Shown piece after piece: positions 7,510 to 15,695 of a DNA stretch of 64,000 bases; position 1 is the stretch's first letter; each line of letters opens with the position of its first letter. Position numbers and translations under genes: made by a program. Source of the DNA: Hymenobacter arizonensis (GTDB taxonomy: Bacteria; Bacteroidota; Bacteroidia; Cytophagales; Hymenobacteraceae); contig NZ_FOXS01000001.1 of assembly GCF_900115775.1 (NCBI RefSeq), forward strand, positions 62,001-126,000, read 5' to 3'. A model generated the notes under the pieces. It was not told the origin of the DNA, made no database searches, and worked only from the letters and a program-made list of their open reading frames with translations.

Positions 7510-8712
7510 GTGGCAACGGCAGTTTCCAAGGCCGCGCCTACCCAGCCCAGCGCAAGTGCGGTGGCCCGGCCACCGGGCTATTACGTGCGCCAGCGCCTGT
7601 GGCAAAACCGACCGGCCGTGGTCGGGTTGGCGTTTATTGCCTTGTGCACGCTGGTGGCGCTGCTGGGTTACTGGGTGCTGCCCGACAATTCGCCCAACGC
7701 CAACCACGGCTTCGTGCAGATTCAGAAAGAGCGGCCCGGCCTGCGCGTGCAGCTGTTGCGCCAGCCCCTGCCCGATTCGGCCCGCGACAACCAGGCGGCC
7801 GACAACGTCTTCGCCACCTGGCTACATGGCCGCGAGCCCGACGTGCAGGAAACCCCCATCGGCGGCTACGAATTCGCGGGCGATTCCATTATCCTAAAGC
7901 CCCTGGGCGAGCATTCGGCAGAAGCTGGCCGCCTCCGGCGCCTGGCTCTGGTCGACGTGGTGGGCCGCCCCGGGCCGCGGACCGAACTACAAAAAGAAGT
8001 TCAAGAAAACCACCTCACCACCCGCACCTACTGGCTGGGCACCGACAAAGCTGGGCGCGACGAGCTGAGCCGCCTGCTGCTGGGTACGCGCATTTCGCTG
8101 GGCATCGGGCTGGTGGCGGTGCTCATTTCGCTGGTACTGGGCATGGCCGTGGGCGCCGTGGCCGGCTACTTTGGCGGCTGGGTCGATTCGGTTTTGCTCG
8201 GCGTTATGACCGTGGTGTGGAGCATTCCGGGCATCATGCTGGTCATTGCTATTTCGCTGGCGCTCGATAGCAAAGGCGTGTGGGTCAGCTTTGTGGCGGT
8301 GGGCCTCACCATGTGGGTCGACGTGGCCCGCGTGGTGCGCGGCCAGATGCTCAGCCTGCGCTCGGCCACGTTTGTGGAGGCGGGGCGCGTGCTGGGCTTG
8401 CCCACTTGGCGCCTCATTGCCCAACACCTGCTGCCCAACATGCGCGGGCCGCTCATTGTGCTGGCCACCAGCAATTTTGCGGCGGCCATTCTGCTCGAAG
8501 CCGGCCTGAGCTTCTTGGGCTTGGGTGTGCAGCCGCCCGCGCCCAGCTGGGGCCTCATGGTGAAGGAAGGCTACGACCTGTTGGGCACCGAGGCCGGGCT
8601 CTGGCTCACGCTGCTGCCGGGGGCAGCTATTTCGTTGCTGGTGCTCAGCTTTAACCTCCTCGGTAACGGTCTGCGCGACGCCTACGACCCCAAAACGCCC
8701 GTGGCTGGTTAA
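7510..8712 (+). CDS. ABC transporter permease, DppC/OppC type, with enlarged extracytoplasmic insert
   Basis: Inner-membrane subunit of a peptide/nickel-type ABC importer. TM1 (about 38-57) precedes the conserved GTDKAGRDELSR segment (about 177-188), the BPD_transp_1 helices and the EAA loop EAGRVLGLPTWRLIAQHLLP (from 290), which docks the ATPase. Typical OppC proteins have the GTDxxGRD motif near residue 80-95, so about 90 extra residues lie between TM1 and the permease core. No OppB, ATPase or binding protein is adjacent; these must be elsewhere. The GTG start lies 2 bp after the stop of the small upstream gene. Confidence 0.88.
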   Translation: MATAVSKAAPTQPSASAVARPPGYYVRQRLWQNRPAVVGLAFIALCTLVALLGYWVLPDNSPNANHGFVQIQKERPGLRVQLLRQPLPDSARDNQAADNVFATWLHGREPDVQETPIGGYEFAGDSIILKPLGEHSAEAGRLRRLALVDVVGRPGPRTELQKEVQENHLTTRTYWLGTDKAGRDELSRLLLGTRISLGIGLVAVLISLVLGMAVGAVAGYFGGWVDSVLLGVMTVVWSIPGIMLVIAISLALDSKGVWVSFVAVGLTMWVDVARVVRGQMLSLRSATFVEAGRVLGLPTWRLIAQHLLPNMRGPLIVLATSNFAAAILLEAGLSFLGLGVQPPAPSWGLMVKEGYDLLGTEAGLWLTLLPGAAISLLVLSFNLLGNGLRDAYDPKTPVAG

Positions 8713-8717
8713 ATTTG
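8710..8717 (+). promoter_or_regulatory. Candidate -7 promoter box for SpoIIE-type phosphatase
   Basis: TAAATTTG matches TAnnTTTG. It overlaps the stop codon of the permease and lies 43 bp before the phosphatase ATG at 8761. Confidence 0.55.
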
Positions 8718-8760
8718 CATTAATGTGCTTGCGTTTCGGGCACGGTGATTACCTTGCTTC

Positions 8761-10065
8761 ATGTCCCTAGCTACTCCTATTTCTTCTGTTGAGCCTTTGG
8801 CTGACTCTGCGGCCAGCCAAGCAGCGCACAATGAGCAAATCAAGCAGCTCAGGCGACAGCTGCTGCTCAAGCAGTTCGAACTGGATACGGTGCTCGGCGT
8901 GGCCCACGACATGACGGCCCGCGACCACACCGTCGACGAGCTTTACCACATGCTGCGCCTCACCCTGCAGGGCCAGCGCAACGTGGTGCAGCTCCTTTTA
9001 TTTGCGCTGGAAGAAGATGGCTTCCGGGTGCGCGTTTCCTTGGGCTGCGACCTGGCCGAAGCCGAAAAATTCACCCTGTCCGAGCATCTCACCCAAGGCG
9101 GAGTAACGCAGCCCCAAGCCGTGGAAGACCTGGCCTTGGGCCCGGATTGGGATAAATACGAGTTGGTGATTCCCATTCTGCGCCAGAAGCAGGTGGCGGC
9201 CTACGTGTTTGTGGGCGGGCTGCGCAGCGACTTCGACCGGCAGCAACTCATCCCGTTTCTGGGGTCGCTGGCCAACACGCTTATCGGCGCCGTGGAAAAC
9301 CGCCGCCTACAGGCCCAGCGCGTGGCCGATGCCGCCGTGCGCAAGGAAATTGAAATTGCGCAGGAGGTGCAGGCCATGCTTTTCCCCCGCACCCTGCCCA
9401 ACGACAGCCACCTGTGCATCGAGCGCAGCTACGTGCCCCACACCGAAATTGGGGGCGACTACTACGACGTGGTAGAAATTGACGAGCACCGCTTGCTGCT
9501 GTGCGTGGCCGATGTGAGCGGCAAGGGCGTGCCGGCCTCGCTGCTGATGTCGAACTTCCAGGCCGGGCTGCGCACGCTGCTGCGCCAGGGCGTGGAGCTG
9601 GCCACCATCGTGCCCGAGCTCAACCACTTGCTGTTTCGCAACTCCGGTGGTGAGAAGTTTATCACGGCTTTCCTGGGCATCTACGACCGCCGCAGCCGCC
9701 GCCTGCAGTACGTGAATGCCGGTCACAATGACCCGATGCTCATCACCGACGACACCGCGGTGCAGCTGCTAAAGCACGGCACCGTCATGCTCGGCATTAT
9801 GGAGGACCTGCCCATGCTGCGGGTGGGCGAGGTCGAGATTCCGCAGCATTCCCTGCTGCTGCTTTACACCGATGGTCTCACCGAGGTGTTTGACCAAGAG
9901 AATAACGAGTTTGGCGAAGAAGGGGTGCTCACCGTGCTGCAGCGCAACCGCTACCTGCCCCTGGCGCAGCTACACCAGGAGTTGCTCCGAACCATTGATG
10001 AATTCAGCTCACAAGACTCGCAGTTTGCCGATGATGTGACCATCCTGAGCTGCCGGTTTAAGTAG
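8761..10065 (+). CDS. GAF-SpoIIE (PP2C-type) serine phosphatase
   Basis: RsbU-like regulator. An N-terminal coiled segment (about 25-45) and a GAF-like sensory domain (about 45-180) are followed by a SpoIIE/PP2C phosphatase domain with EIGGDYYDV, ADVSGKGVPASLLMS, GHNDPML, LYTDGLTE and FADDVTIL, which hold the metal-binding Asp residues. Such enzymes dephosphorylate anti-anti-sigma factors in partner-switching pathways; no STAS or RsbW-like gene is nearby, so the target is unknown. The protein appears cytoplasmic. It is expressed from its own TAAATTTG box. The last 8 bp overlap the end of the convergent ligase gene. Confidence 0.88.
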   Translation: MSLATPISSVEPLADSAASQAAHNEQIKQLRRQLLLKQFELDTVLGVAHDMTARDHTVDELYHMLRLTLQGQRNVVQLLLFALEEDGFRVRVSLGCDLAEAEKFTLSEHLTQGGVTQPQAVEDLALGPDWDKYELVIPILRQKQVAAYVFVGGLRSDFDRQQLIPFLGSLANTLIGAVENRRLQAQRVADAAVRKEIEIAQEVQAMLFPRTLPNDSHLCIERSYVPHTEIGGDYYDVVEIDEHRLLLCVADVSGKGVPASLLMSNFQAGLRTLLRQGVELATIVPELNHLLFRNSGGEKFITAFLGIYDRRSRRLQYVNAGHNDPMLITDDTAVQLLKHGTVMLGIMEDLPMLRVGEVEIPQHSLLLLYTDGLTEVFDQENNEFGEEGVLTVLQRNRYLPLAQLHQELLRTIDEFSSQDSQFADDVTILSCRFK

Positions 10066-11539
10066 GATTGGCAGCGGCTTCGCTCACCGCCAACCACGAC
10101 TCGGCGCGAACTAGCAAGGCCAGGCACAGGAAAAATATTGACCCGATTCTGTCTACTTCCACTAACTCGTTCAGCGTGAGGTGGAAAACGATGATGACAA
10201 AGGACAGCGCCGCCGCCAGCACCACGCGCCGCACCTCGGGCTGCTGCCGCGCGCGGTGGTAAAGGCTTTCAGCCCGCAGCAAGGCCGTAAAGACAAGGCT
10301 CACAAACAACAGAAACCCGGGAACGCCCTGCTCCGCCAGCTGCAGCAGGAAGTAGTTGTGAGCGGTTGACTTTTCGGGGTTATCGCTCAAGAAAGTTCGG
10401 AAGCTTTTAAGCGTGTACCGCTTGTATTCAGGGTAAAAGGTGGCCGCCCCGCTGCCCATCAGAGGTTTTTCGGCCACCATGCGGGCGGCAGCCACCCAGC
10501 GGTAAATCCGTTCCATGCCCGATACATCCTGAAGATTGTAGGTGGCGGTGAGGTGCTTGCCGAAGTTGTCTCCGTTGAAAGTGATGCGCTCGTAGTTGGG
10601 GGCAAACGCCTTGTAGTTGTCGCCGCTTGCTATGTAGCTTACCGCCAGGGCAAGGGTGACGGTGGCCGTGGCCAGCACCGTGCGCGTGAGCCGTAGGCGA
10701 ATAATCAGGTAAAACAAGCCGGCAATCGGCAGCGACAGAAGGGATGCCCGCGTGTAGGAGGTGAGCAGGCCAAACAGCAAGACGCCCAGCCCTAATTGCC
10801 AGGCCAGGCGGGCGCTGCCTTTGCGGGCCGCCTGCATGCCCAGCCACCCAAACGGCACCAGCAGCGCCAGCATGGTCGAGTAAATGACATGGTTCCGGAA
10901 AAACGGGTGCACGGCCCCGTTGACAGTCTGAAAGCTGAAGTCGTTGGCAGCGTGGCGCACGGCCACATAAAACACACTCAGGCACGCCCCGGCCACGTAG
11001 ACTGCCACAAAACGCCAAGTTTCCGAAGGCCGCCGAATAACGAGCAGCGTGCCAATTAAGAATGGCATGATGTACCACGTTTTGGCAAGTAAGTATTTAA
11101 AGGACTTAACCTTGTCGACGGAGCATGTGATGCCCACAGCGGTCCACAAAAACATCAGGCCCGGAATAACAACCAGGGGGTGGGTCCACTCGCGCAACGG
11201 AAGTTGGCCGTTGCGCAGCAGCAGCGCCATCCCCACGCAAGCAGTGAGGGCAAGCATGAGTGGCTCGGAGGGAAGGTCTATTCGCATGTTGCCCACCAGC
11301 CCAATTTCTTGAGTGAAGGGCAGCAGCAAAAACAATAGGTAGTACAGCCAGCGCCACTCCACCAGCGCGACCAGCGCACCCACGGCCAGTAAGCCCGGCA
11401 AAAGCAGTACGGGCTGCTGCTGCTGGGCCGCCGCGACGCCGCTCGCCAGCAACACCAGCACAAAACCCGTAAAAAGCAGCTTGGCGCCGTCGAAAGAGCG
11501 GCGAAGGCGGTGCAGCAGCTCGTTCACGGACGGGTTCAC
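10058..11539 (-). CDS. O-antigen ligase/polymerase-like membrane protein (Wzy_C family)
   Basis: Integral membrane protein with about 11-12 TM helices. The Wzy/WaaL hallmark is a large loop followed by a short motif: here TSYTRAS in the middle and a long periplasmic loop (about 305-385) with SGAATFYPEY and STAHNYFLLQLAEQGVPGF, the classical H-N-x-x-L/F-x-x-x-E-x-G signature. Such proteins polymerise or ligate polysaccharide repeat units at the periplasmic face. The start overlaps the stop of the upstream Wzz-like gene by 4 bp. With the divergent Wzx-like flippase this forms the core of an exopolysaccharide or O-antigen locus. Confidence 0.85.
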   Translation of the reverse strand: MNPSVNELLHRLRRSFDGAKLLFTGFVLVLLASGVAAAQQQQPVLLLPGLLAVGALVALVEWRWLYYLLFLLLPFTQEIGLVGNMRIDLPSEPLMLALTACVGMALLLRNGQLPLREWTHPLVVIPGLMFLWTAVGITCSVDKVKSFKYLLAKTWYIMPFLIGTLLVIRRPSETWRFVAVYVAGACLSVFYVAVRHAANDFSFQTVNGAVHPFFRNHVIYSTMLALLVPFGWLGMQAARKGSARLAWQLGLGVLLFGLLTSYTRASLLSLPIAGLFYLIIRLRLTRTVLATATVTLALAVSYIASGDNYKAFAPNYERITFNGDNFGKHLTATYNLQDVSGMERIYRWVAAARMVAEKPLMGSGAATFYPEYKRYTLKSFRTFLSDNPEKSTAHNYFLLQLAEQGVPGFLLFVSLVFTALLRAESLYHRARQQPEVRRVVLAAALSFVIIVFHLTLNELVEVDRIGSIFFLCLALLVRAESWLAVSEAAANPT

Positions 11540-12063
11540 GCCAATTGGGCGGCGCTGGGCCGGTTGTAGCGGTAGAGCTCCGGCAGCGCCGCAAAAATTG
11601 CTGACAGCGCCAACAGAATCGAGCCCAGTTCCATGAGCGTGCGCGCAGGCTTAAACTTTTGGGTGGCTGGCTGGGCCTTTTGCAGCAAGTAGATGCTGCT
11701 GATGCAGCTTTTAATGCCAAGCTCAGCATTCTCGAAAGCAGAACGGGCCGCAACGAGGCGCTGCTGTAGCTCGGTGTTGCGAGTAGTGAGCCTGGTGATG
11801 ACGCGGTCCAGGTCTTCGGCCCGACTGTCCACGTCCAGCTTGCCGCACGATTTCACCTGTGTTTCCAGCAGCCGGTCGGAGTCAGCAGGCTGGCGGTTGG
11901 TGAGAAGGAAAATAAAGACAGCAGCAGAGCGGTACACATCGGGCCAGTGCTGCACCACCGCAATGCTCACCACCGCAATTAGCGCCCCGGCCCCGGCCAC
12001 GAAGTATTTCCAGCAGTTGAGAATGGGCCCCAGGCCCACCAGCGAGAAAGAAGGTGCAGACAT
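11536..12063 (-). CDS. Short Wzz-like chain-length-determinant-type membrane protein
   Basis: A 175-residue protein with the architecture of a polysaccharide co-polymerase. An N-terminal TM (about 18-40) is followed by PDVYRSAAVF, resembling the P-x-Y-x-S/A segment after Wzz TM1. A helical, Arg/Glu-rich periplasmic stretch with coiled-coil character (about 80-125) follows, and a C-terminal TM (about 143-163) preceded by ARTLMELGS. The periplasmic part is much shorter than in normal Wzz (usually over 200 residues). The 4-bp overlap with the Wzy-like gene supports a role in chain-length control. The assignment is by architecture and context only. Confidence 0.6.
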   Translation of the reverse strand: MSAPSFSLVGLGPILNCWKYFVAGAGALIAVVSIAVVQHWPDVYRSAAVFIFLLTNRQPADSDRLLETQVKSCGKLDVDSRAEDLDRVITRLTTRNTELQQRLVAARSAFENAELGIKSCISSIYLLQKAQPATQKFKPARTLMELGSILLALSAIFAALPELYRYNRPSAAQLA

Positions 12064-12128
12064 AAAGAGAGGAAAGCCACCAGTTCCGCCATCAAATATG
12101 CTTGGGCAGGAAGCGGAAAGGTGGCGGG

Positions 12129-12136
12129 CAAAGATA
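12129..12136 (-). promoter_or_regulatory. Candidate -7 box for the Wzz-like/ligase operon
   Basis: TATCTTTG on the minus strand matches TAnnTTTG, 65 bp upstream of the ATG at 12063. Together with the plus-strand box at 12189 it forms a divergent promoter pair between the two polysaccharide units. Confidence 0.5.
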
Positions 12137-12183
12137 GCCCGGAATTGGCCCCACGCGGCCGATGGCGCGGCTGCCCGGGCGCG

Positions 12184-13680
12184 GTGCGTAGCTTTGCGGT
12201 CCCTGCGCCAGGCGCAGTTGTTTATTCAGAATTTAGCGACCTCTTCGGCATCAAACGGTTTTTCGGCAATATCAGCTTCGTTGTCCTGCTCAATCTGCTG
12301 GTGAAACCTGGCTGGGTAGTGGTCGAAAACCTAGTGCAGGACCGGCTGGGACACGCGTCCTTTGGCCTCATTACGGCCCTTTCGGCGCTCACTATAGTAG
12401 TAGCCGCGCTCTCCGACCTGGGCCTCACGCCCTACTCAGTGCAGCGCGTGGCTGCCGAGCCTTCGTTCATGGCCGAAACTTTCCCCACGCTACTGCCTCT
12501 GCGCGGTGCCATCAACGCCGTGGCGCTGGCCGCGCTGGTGGGCGTGGGGTGGATGCTGGGTTACCGGGGAACCGAGCTGCTACTGCTCGGGGGCATTGGC
12601 ATTGCGCTGCTGCTCACGCAGTACGCGCAATTTTTGCGCGGTACCCTCCAAGCCCATCAGAAGTTTAATGCCGATGCGGTGCTCTCGGTGGTGGAGAAGT
12701 TGTTGATGCTGGGCATGGTGTTGGCTCTTGTCCCCATCGGCCTCACGCTGCCGCGCTACGTGGGCGTACGGCTGGCTGCCGCAGCCTTTACCGCGGCGGT
12801 ACTCTACGGGCTGATGACGCGGCTGTTTGGCCATGTAAAGTACCGTTGGCAAGGTCGGGTGGCCCGCAAAGCCTTGCGCGCTAGCCTGCCCTTTGCCATG
12901 ATGACGATGCTCTACGGCATAAACGAGCGCATCGATGTGGTAATGCTCGAACGGCTGGCTTCACCCACTGAAGCTGGCTACTATGCTGGGGCCTACCGCT
13001 GGGTCGATGCCGTGATGATGTACACTTGGACGGTGCTGCCGCTGTTTTTTGCCAAGTTTGCCAGCGTCTCGCGCGACGCGGCGGCCCAGCGGCAGCTACT
13101 GTGGTTTGGGCAGCGGGTGCTCACGTTGCCGCTGTTGTTTGTGGTAGCCTTCGTGCTGTTTCGGGGCGAGGTCTTGTTTTGGCAGTTCAGCAACAGCAGC
13201 CCCGAGGAAATTGCCCGCATGACGCTTTGCCTGAAGGTATTGTTCCTTAACGTGTTGGTGCACGCTTTCTTCGCCATCTATAGCACGCTGCTCACCAGTA
13301 CTACGCACGAGCGGGCCGTGAGCTGGCTGGTGGCCGGCAGCATCGCCCTCAACGTGGGCCTGAACCTGTTTCTCTTGCCTCGCTACGGCGCCGTAGCGGC
13401 TTCGCTCGACACGTTGCTGTGCGCCGTGGCAGTGTCGGTGGGTTATTTGGTGCTGGTGGCGCGGCGCACGGGCGTGGGCGTGCCGTTTCGACTGCTGGCC
13501 AAGCTGCTGCTGGCATTTGGTCTGCTGTGCGGCACCTGGTACATGCTGCAGTACGGCTTGAATAAAACGCTGAGCTGGTGGCTCGAAGCCGGGGCAATGG
13601 GGGTTATTTTCGGCCTGATTATCTTGGGAACAGGTCTAGTTAGGCGCAGTGAAATTGCGAGCTTAACGCGCAAAGGTTGA
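12184..13680 (+). CDS. Wzx-like polysaccharide flippase (MATE/MOP superfamily)
   Basis: Polytopic membrane protein with about 12-14 TM helices. It would flip lipid-linked repeat units across the inner membrane. Signs are FFGNISFVVLLNLLVKPGW at the N-terminus, GINERIDVVMLERL and EAGYYAGAYRWVDA in the middle, and repeated helix pairs to the end. The start is unresolved. GTG 12121 and GTG 12184 both lie upstream of a good TAGCTTTG box (12189-12196), and no in-frame ATG, GTG or TTG is found between that box and the first TM. GTG 12184 is a provisional start. The position between Wzy-like, Wzz-like and GT4 genes fits a Wzx/Wzy pathway. Confidence 0.8.
   Translation: MRSFAVPAPGAVVYSEFSDLFGIKRFFGNISFVVLLNLLVKPGWVVVENLVQDRLGHASFGLITALSALTIVVAALSDLGLTPYSVQRVAAEPSFMAETFPTLLPLRGAINAVALAALVGVGWMLGYRGTELLLLGGIGIALLLTQYAQFLRGTLQAHQKFNADAVLSVVEKLLMLGMVLALVPIGLTLPRYVGVRLAAAAFTAAVLYGLMTRLFGHVKYRWQGRVARKALRASLPFAMMTMLYGINERIDVVMLERLASPTEAGYYAGAYRWVDAVMMYTWTVLPLFFAKFASVSRDAAAQRQLLWFGQRVLTLPLLFVVAFVLFRGEVLFWQFSNSSPEEIARMTLCLKVLFLNVLVHAFFAIYSTLLTSTTHERAVSWLVAGSIALNVGLNLFLLPRYGAVAASLDTLLCAVAVSVGYLVLVARRTGVGVPFRLLAKLLLAFGLLCGTWYMLQYGLNKTLSWWLEAGAMGVIFGLIILGTGLVRRSEIASLTRKG
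12189..12196 (+). promoter_or_regulatory. Candidate -7 box for the Wzx-like gene
   Basis: TAGCTTTG matches TAnnTTTG. It lies inside the annotated 5' end of the flippase frame, which casts doubt on the GTG starts upstream of it. Confidence 0.45.
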
Positions 13681-13683
13681 ACG

Positions 13684-13884
13684 TTCAACTCCCCTCCTTA
13701 GCTAAGGAGGGGATATTTTCGCGCAGCGAAAATGGGGGTGGTTAGACTCGTTGAACGACACCCGAACGATTCTACCACGAGACCTTCGACCATCGTTCAA
13801 CGAGTCCAAACGAAGTTCAGCGAAGCTAACCACCCCCGTCCGAGCCCTTGGCTCGAACATTCCCTCCTTATCCAAGGAGGGGAG
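13684..13884. repeat. Composite ~200-bp palindromic intergenic element
   Basis: Nested inverted repeats: a perfect 24-bp palindrome (13690-13713), arms GGGGGTGGTTAG (13734-13745) with CTAACCACCCCC (13827-13838), and ACTCGTTGAACGA (13746-13758) with its complement at 13793-13805. A second mini-palindrome, CCTCCTTATCCAAGGAGG, near 13862-13880 resembles the first, so the two ends mirror each other. It could fold into a long RNA hairpin or be a MITE-like element. It has no coding content. Confidence 0.85.
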
Positions 13885-13925
13885 TTTTTTCGTTGTTTCA
13901 TCTCCCGCTTTCCATTCCATCCTTC

Positions 13926-15065
13926 GTGCACATCGCCGTCAACACTCGTTTTCTGCTTCCGGGCGACAACCTCGAAGGCATTGGCCGCTTTAGCTACGAA
14001 ACGCTGTGCCATCTGGTGGCCCAGCACCCGGAAGTGACCTTTCATTTTCTGTTCGACCGGCCCTACGATACGCGGTATGTGCTGGGCCCCAACGTGGTGC
14101 CGCACGTGCTGTTTCCGCCGGCGCGCCACCCGTTCCTGTTCGTGGCGTGGTTCGAGGGCGCGGTGGCGCGGTGGCTGGCCCAGCACCAGCCAGCGGCCTT
14201 TCTCAGCCCCGACGGATACACTACGCTCAACACCCGCGTGCCCCGCGTCACGGTGATGCACGACTTAGCCTTCGAGCATTTCCCGCTCGATGTGGGCTTG
14301 CTGAAGCGCAAGTATTACCACTGGTTTATGCCCCGCTTTGCCCGCGCTTCCGAGCAGGTGGTGGCCGTGTCGGAGGCCACCAAGGCCGATATCGTGCACA
14401 CGTATGGCATTTCGCCTGATAAAATCAGTGTGGCTTACAACGCACCGGCTGCTTGCTTTCGGCCCCAGCCAGAGGAAGCCCAACGCGAAACGCGCCAGCG
14501 CTTCAGCCACGGGCAGCCTTACTTCCTGTTTGTGGGCGCCCTGCAGCCGCGCAAAAATCTGGGCAACTTGCTGCGCGCGTTTGATTTATTTAAAACGGCG
14601 GGTGGGGCAGCCGTGGCCCACGCGCAGCTGCTCATTGTGGGGCGCAAGGCCTGGAAAGCGGGGCCCATTCTCACGGCCTACCAGCAGATGCGCCACCAGG
14701 CAGCGGTGCATTTCACGGGCCGCGTGGCAGACCCTGAATTGGCTGCCCTGTATGCGGCGGCCTTGGCCGCGGTGTATGTGCCTTATTTTGAGGGTTTCGG
14801 CATTCCCATCGTGGAGGCGCAGGCCAGCGGCTGCCCGGTGCTTACTTCTAACCTCAGCTCTATGCCCGAAGTGGCGGGGGCGGGCGGCGCGGTGTTGGTC
14901 GACCCCAACAGCACGGAGGACATTGCCAGCGGGCTCACCCGGCTATGGTCCCAGGCCGATTTGCGCCAGCAGCTAGTGGCCCAGGGCCACCAGAACCTAA
15001 GCCGCTTTTCGTGGGCCGCAAGTGCAGAAGTGCTTTGGGAGGCCATTGTGGCGGCGCGTAAATAG
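13926..15065 (+). CDS. Glycosyltransferase family 4 (GT-B fold)
   Basis: Cytoplasmic retaining glycosyltransferase, probably adding a sugar to the lipid-linked repeat unit. The N-terminal domain starts MHIAVNTRFLLPG (GTG start), with a Gly-rich acceptor loop. The C-terminal nucleotide-sugar domain has FVGALQPRKNL, the E-x7-E-like YFEGFGIPIVEAQASGCPV motif and NLSSMPEVAG. The length (379 aa) is normal. The open frame extends upstream to 13848 but that part lies in the palindromic element, so GTG 13926 is chosen. It follows the flippase gene. Confidence 0.85.
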   Translation: MHIAVNTRFLLPGDNLEGIGRFSYETLCHLVAQHPEVTFHFLFDRPYDTRYVLGPNVVPHVLFPPARHPFLFVAWFEGAVARWLAQHQPAAFLSPDGYTTLNTRVPRVTVMHDLAFEHFPLDVGLLKRKYYHWFMPRFARASEQVVAVSEATKADIVHTYGISPDKISVAYNAPAACFRPQPEEAQRETRQRFSHGQPYFLFVGALQPRKNLGNLLRAFDLFKTAGGAAVAHAQLLIVGRKAWKAGPILTAYQQMRHQAAVHFTGRVADPELAALYAAALAAVYVPYFEGFGIPIVEAQASGCPVLTSNLSSMPEVAGAGGAVLVDPNSTEDIASGLTRLWSQADLRQQLVAQGHQNLSRFSWAASAEVLWEAIVAARK

Positions 15066-15141
15066 AGAAGCACGCAATGAGCTGAGGGAATTACTTAGTT
15101 GTCAGTTTCTGATATTCTTTCATCCCCACTGCGCGAAGCCT

Positions 15142-15149
15142 TACTTTTG
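15142..15149 (+). promoter_or_regulatory. Candidate -7 box immediately upstream of unknown gene 15159
   Basis: TACTTTTG matches TAnnTTTG and ends 9 bp before the ATG at 15159. Transcription starting about 7 nt downstream would give an almost leaderless mRNA. Confidence 0.5.
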
Positions 15150-15158
15150 CCGGTATCT

Positions 15159-15695
15159 ATGGCCCGTTCGCACCCCTATAATTTTACGCATGTGCTGCTG
15201 CCACAGCTGGCCTGGCGCCGCCCCAGCTCGGTGCGGCGCGAGCTGAGCGACCCGTACCTGGCCCGCGAGCTGCTGCTGTACGTGTGGGAAAAAGCGGCCG
15301 AAGGCCTGGCCCCGGCCGAAAAAGTAGTGGCCAAAGGCCTGCGCACGACCTGGCACGAGGTAGCCGGCCGGGCCACGGCGCTGTTTCACCTGCCACCGCC
15401 CCAGTCCACCATGGAAGCGTACTACTCCGCCCTGGTGTACGAGGGCGACGACGACCCCGAGACCGAAGAAGTGCGCCCCCGTTACTTCACGCTAGAGGCG
15501 GCCTTGGGCCTGAGCAGCGCGGCCGGCACCCCCACCATGATAGGGGAGTGGTCGGGCGAGTTGCACCGGCACCTGGGCCGCGGCCCCGCCGGCGGCCAGC
15601 CCGAAACCCACCTGGCTTTCCTCGAAACCCTAGCCTTGGTGCTGGGGCCCCTGCCCGACAAGGGAGTGCCCTACATGCGCGTGGTGCGCTCCTGA
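15159..15695 (+). CDS. Uncharacterised protein in polysaccharide operon
   Basis: A 178-residue soluble-looking protein that I do not recognise. It is rich in Leu, Arg and Glu, with a basic N-terminal third (QLAWRRPSSVRREL), a central acidic loop (EGDDDPETEEVRP) and no signal peptide or TM. ATG 15159 is chosen over an in-frame TTG at 15099 because a TACTTTTG box falls between them. Its TGA overlaps the next gene's ATG by one base (TGATG), so it is translationally coupled to the polysaccharide deacetylase. Context suggests a role in modifying or exporting the same glycan. Confidence 0.7.
   Translation: MARSHPYNFTHVLLPQLAWRRPSSVRRELSDPYLARELLLYVWEKAAEGLAPAEKVVAKGLRTTWHEVAGRATALFHLPPPQSTMEAYYSALVYEGDDDPETEEVRPRYFTLEAALGLSSAAGTPTMIGEWSGELHRHLGRGPAGGQPETHLAFLETLALVLGPLPDKGVPYMRVVRS

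Noticed and set aside
15284..15694. Upstream half of the plus-strand frame containing the deacetylase
   Set aside because: It is the out-of-frame shadow of the gene at 15159-15695; the deacetylase starts at 15695.
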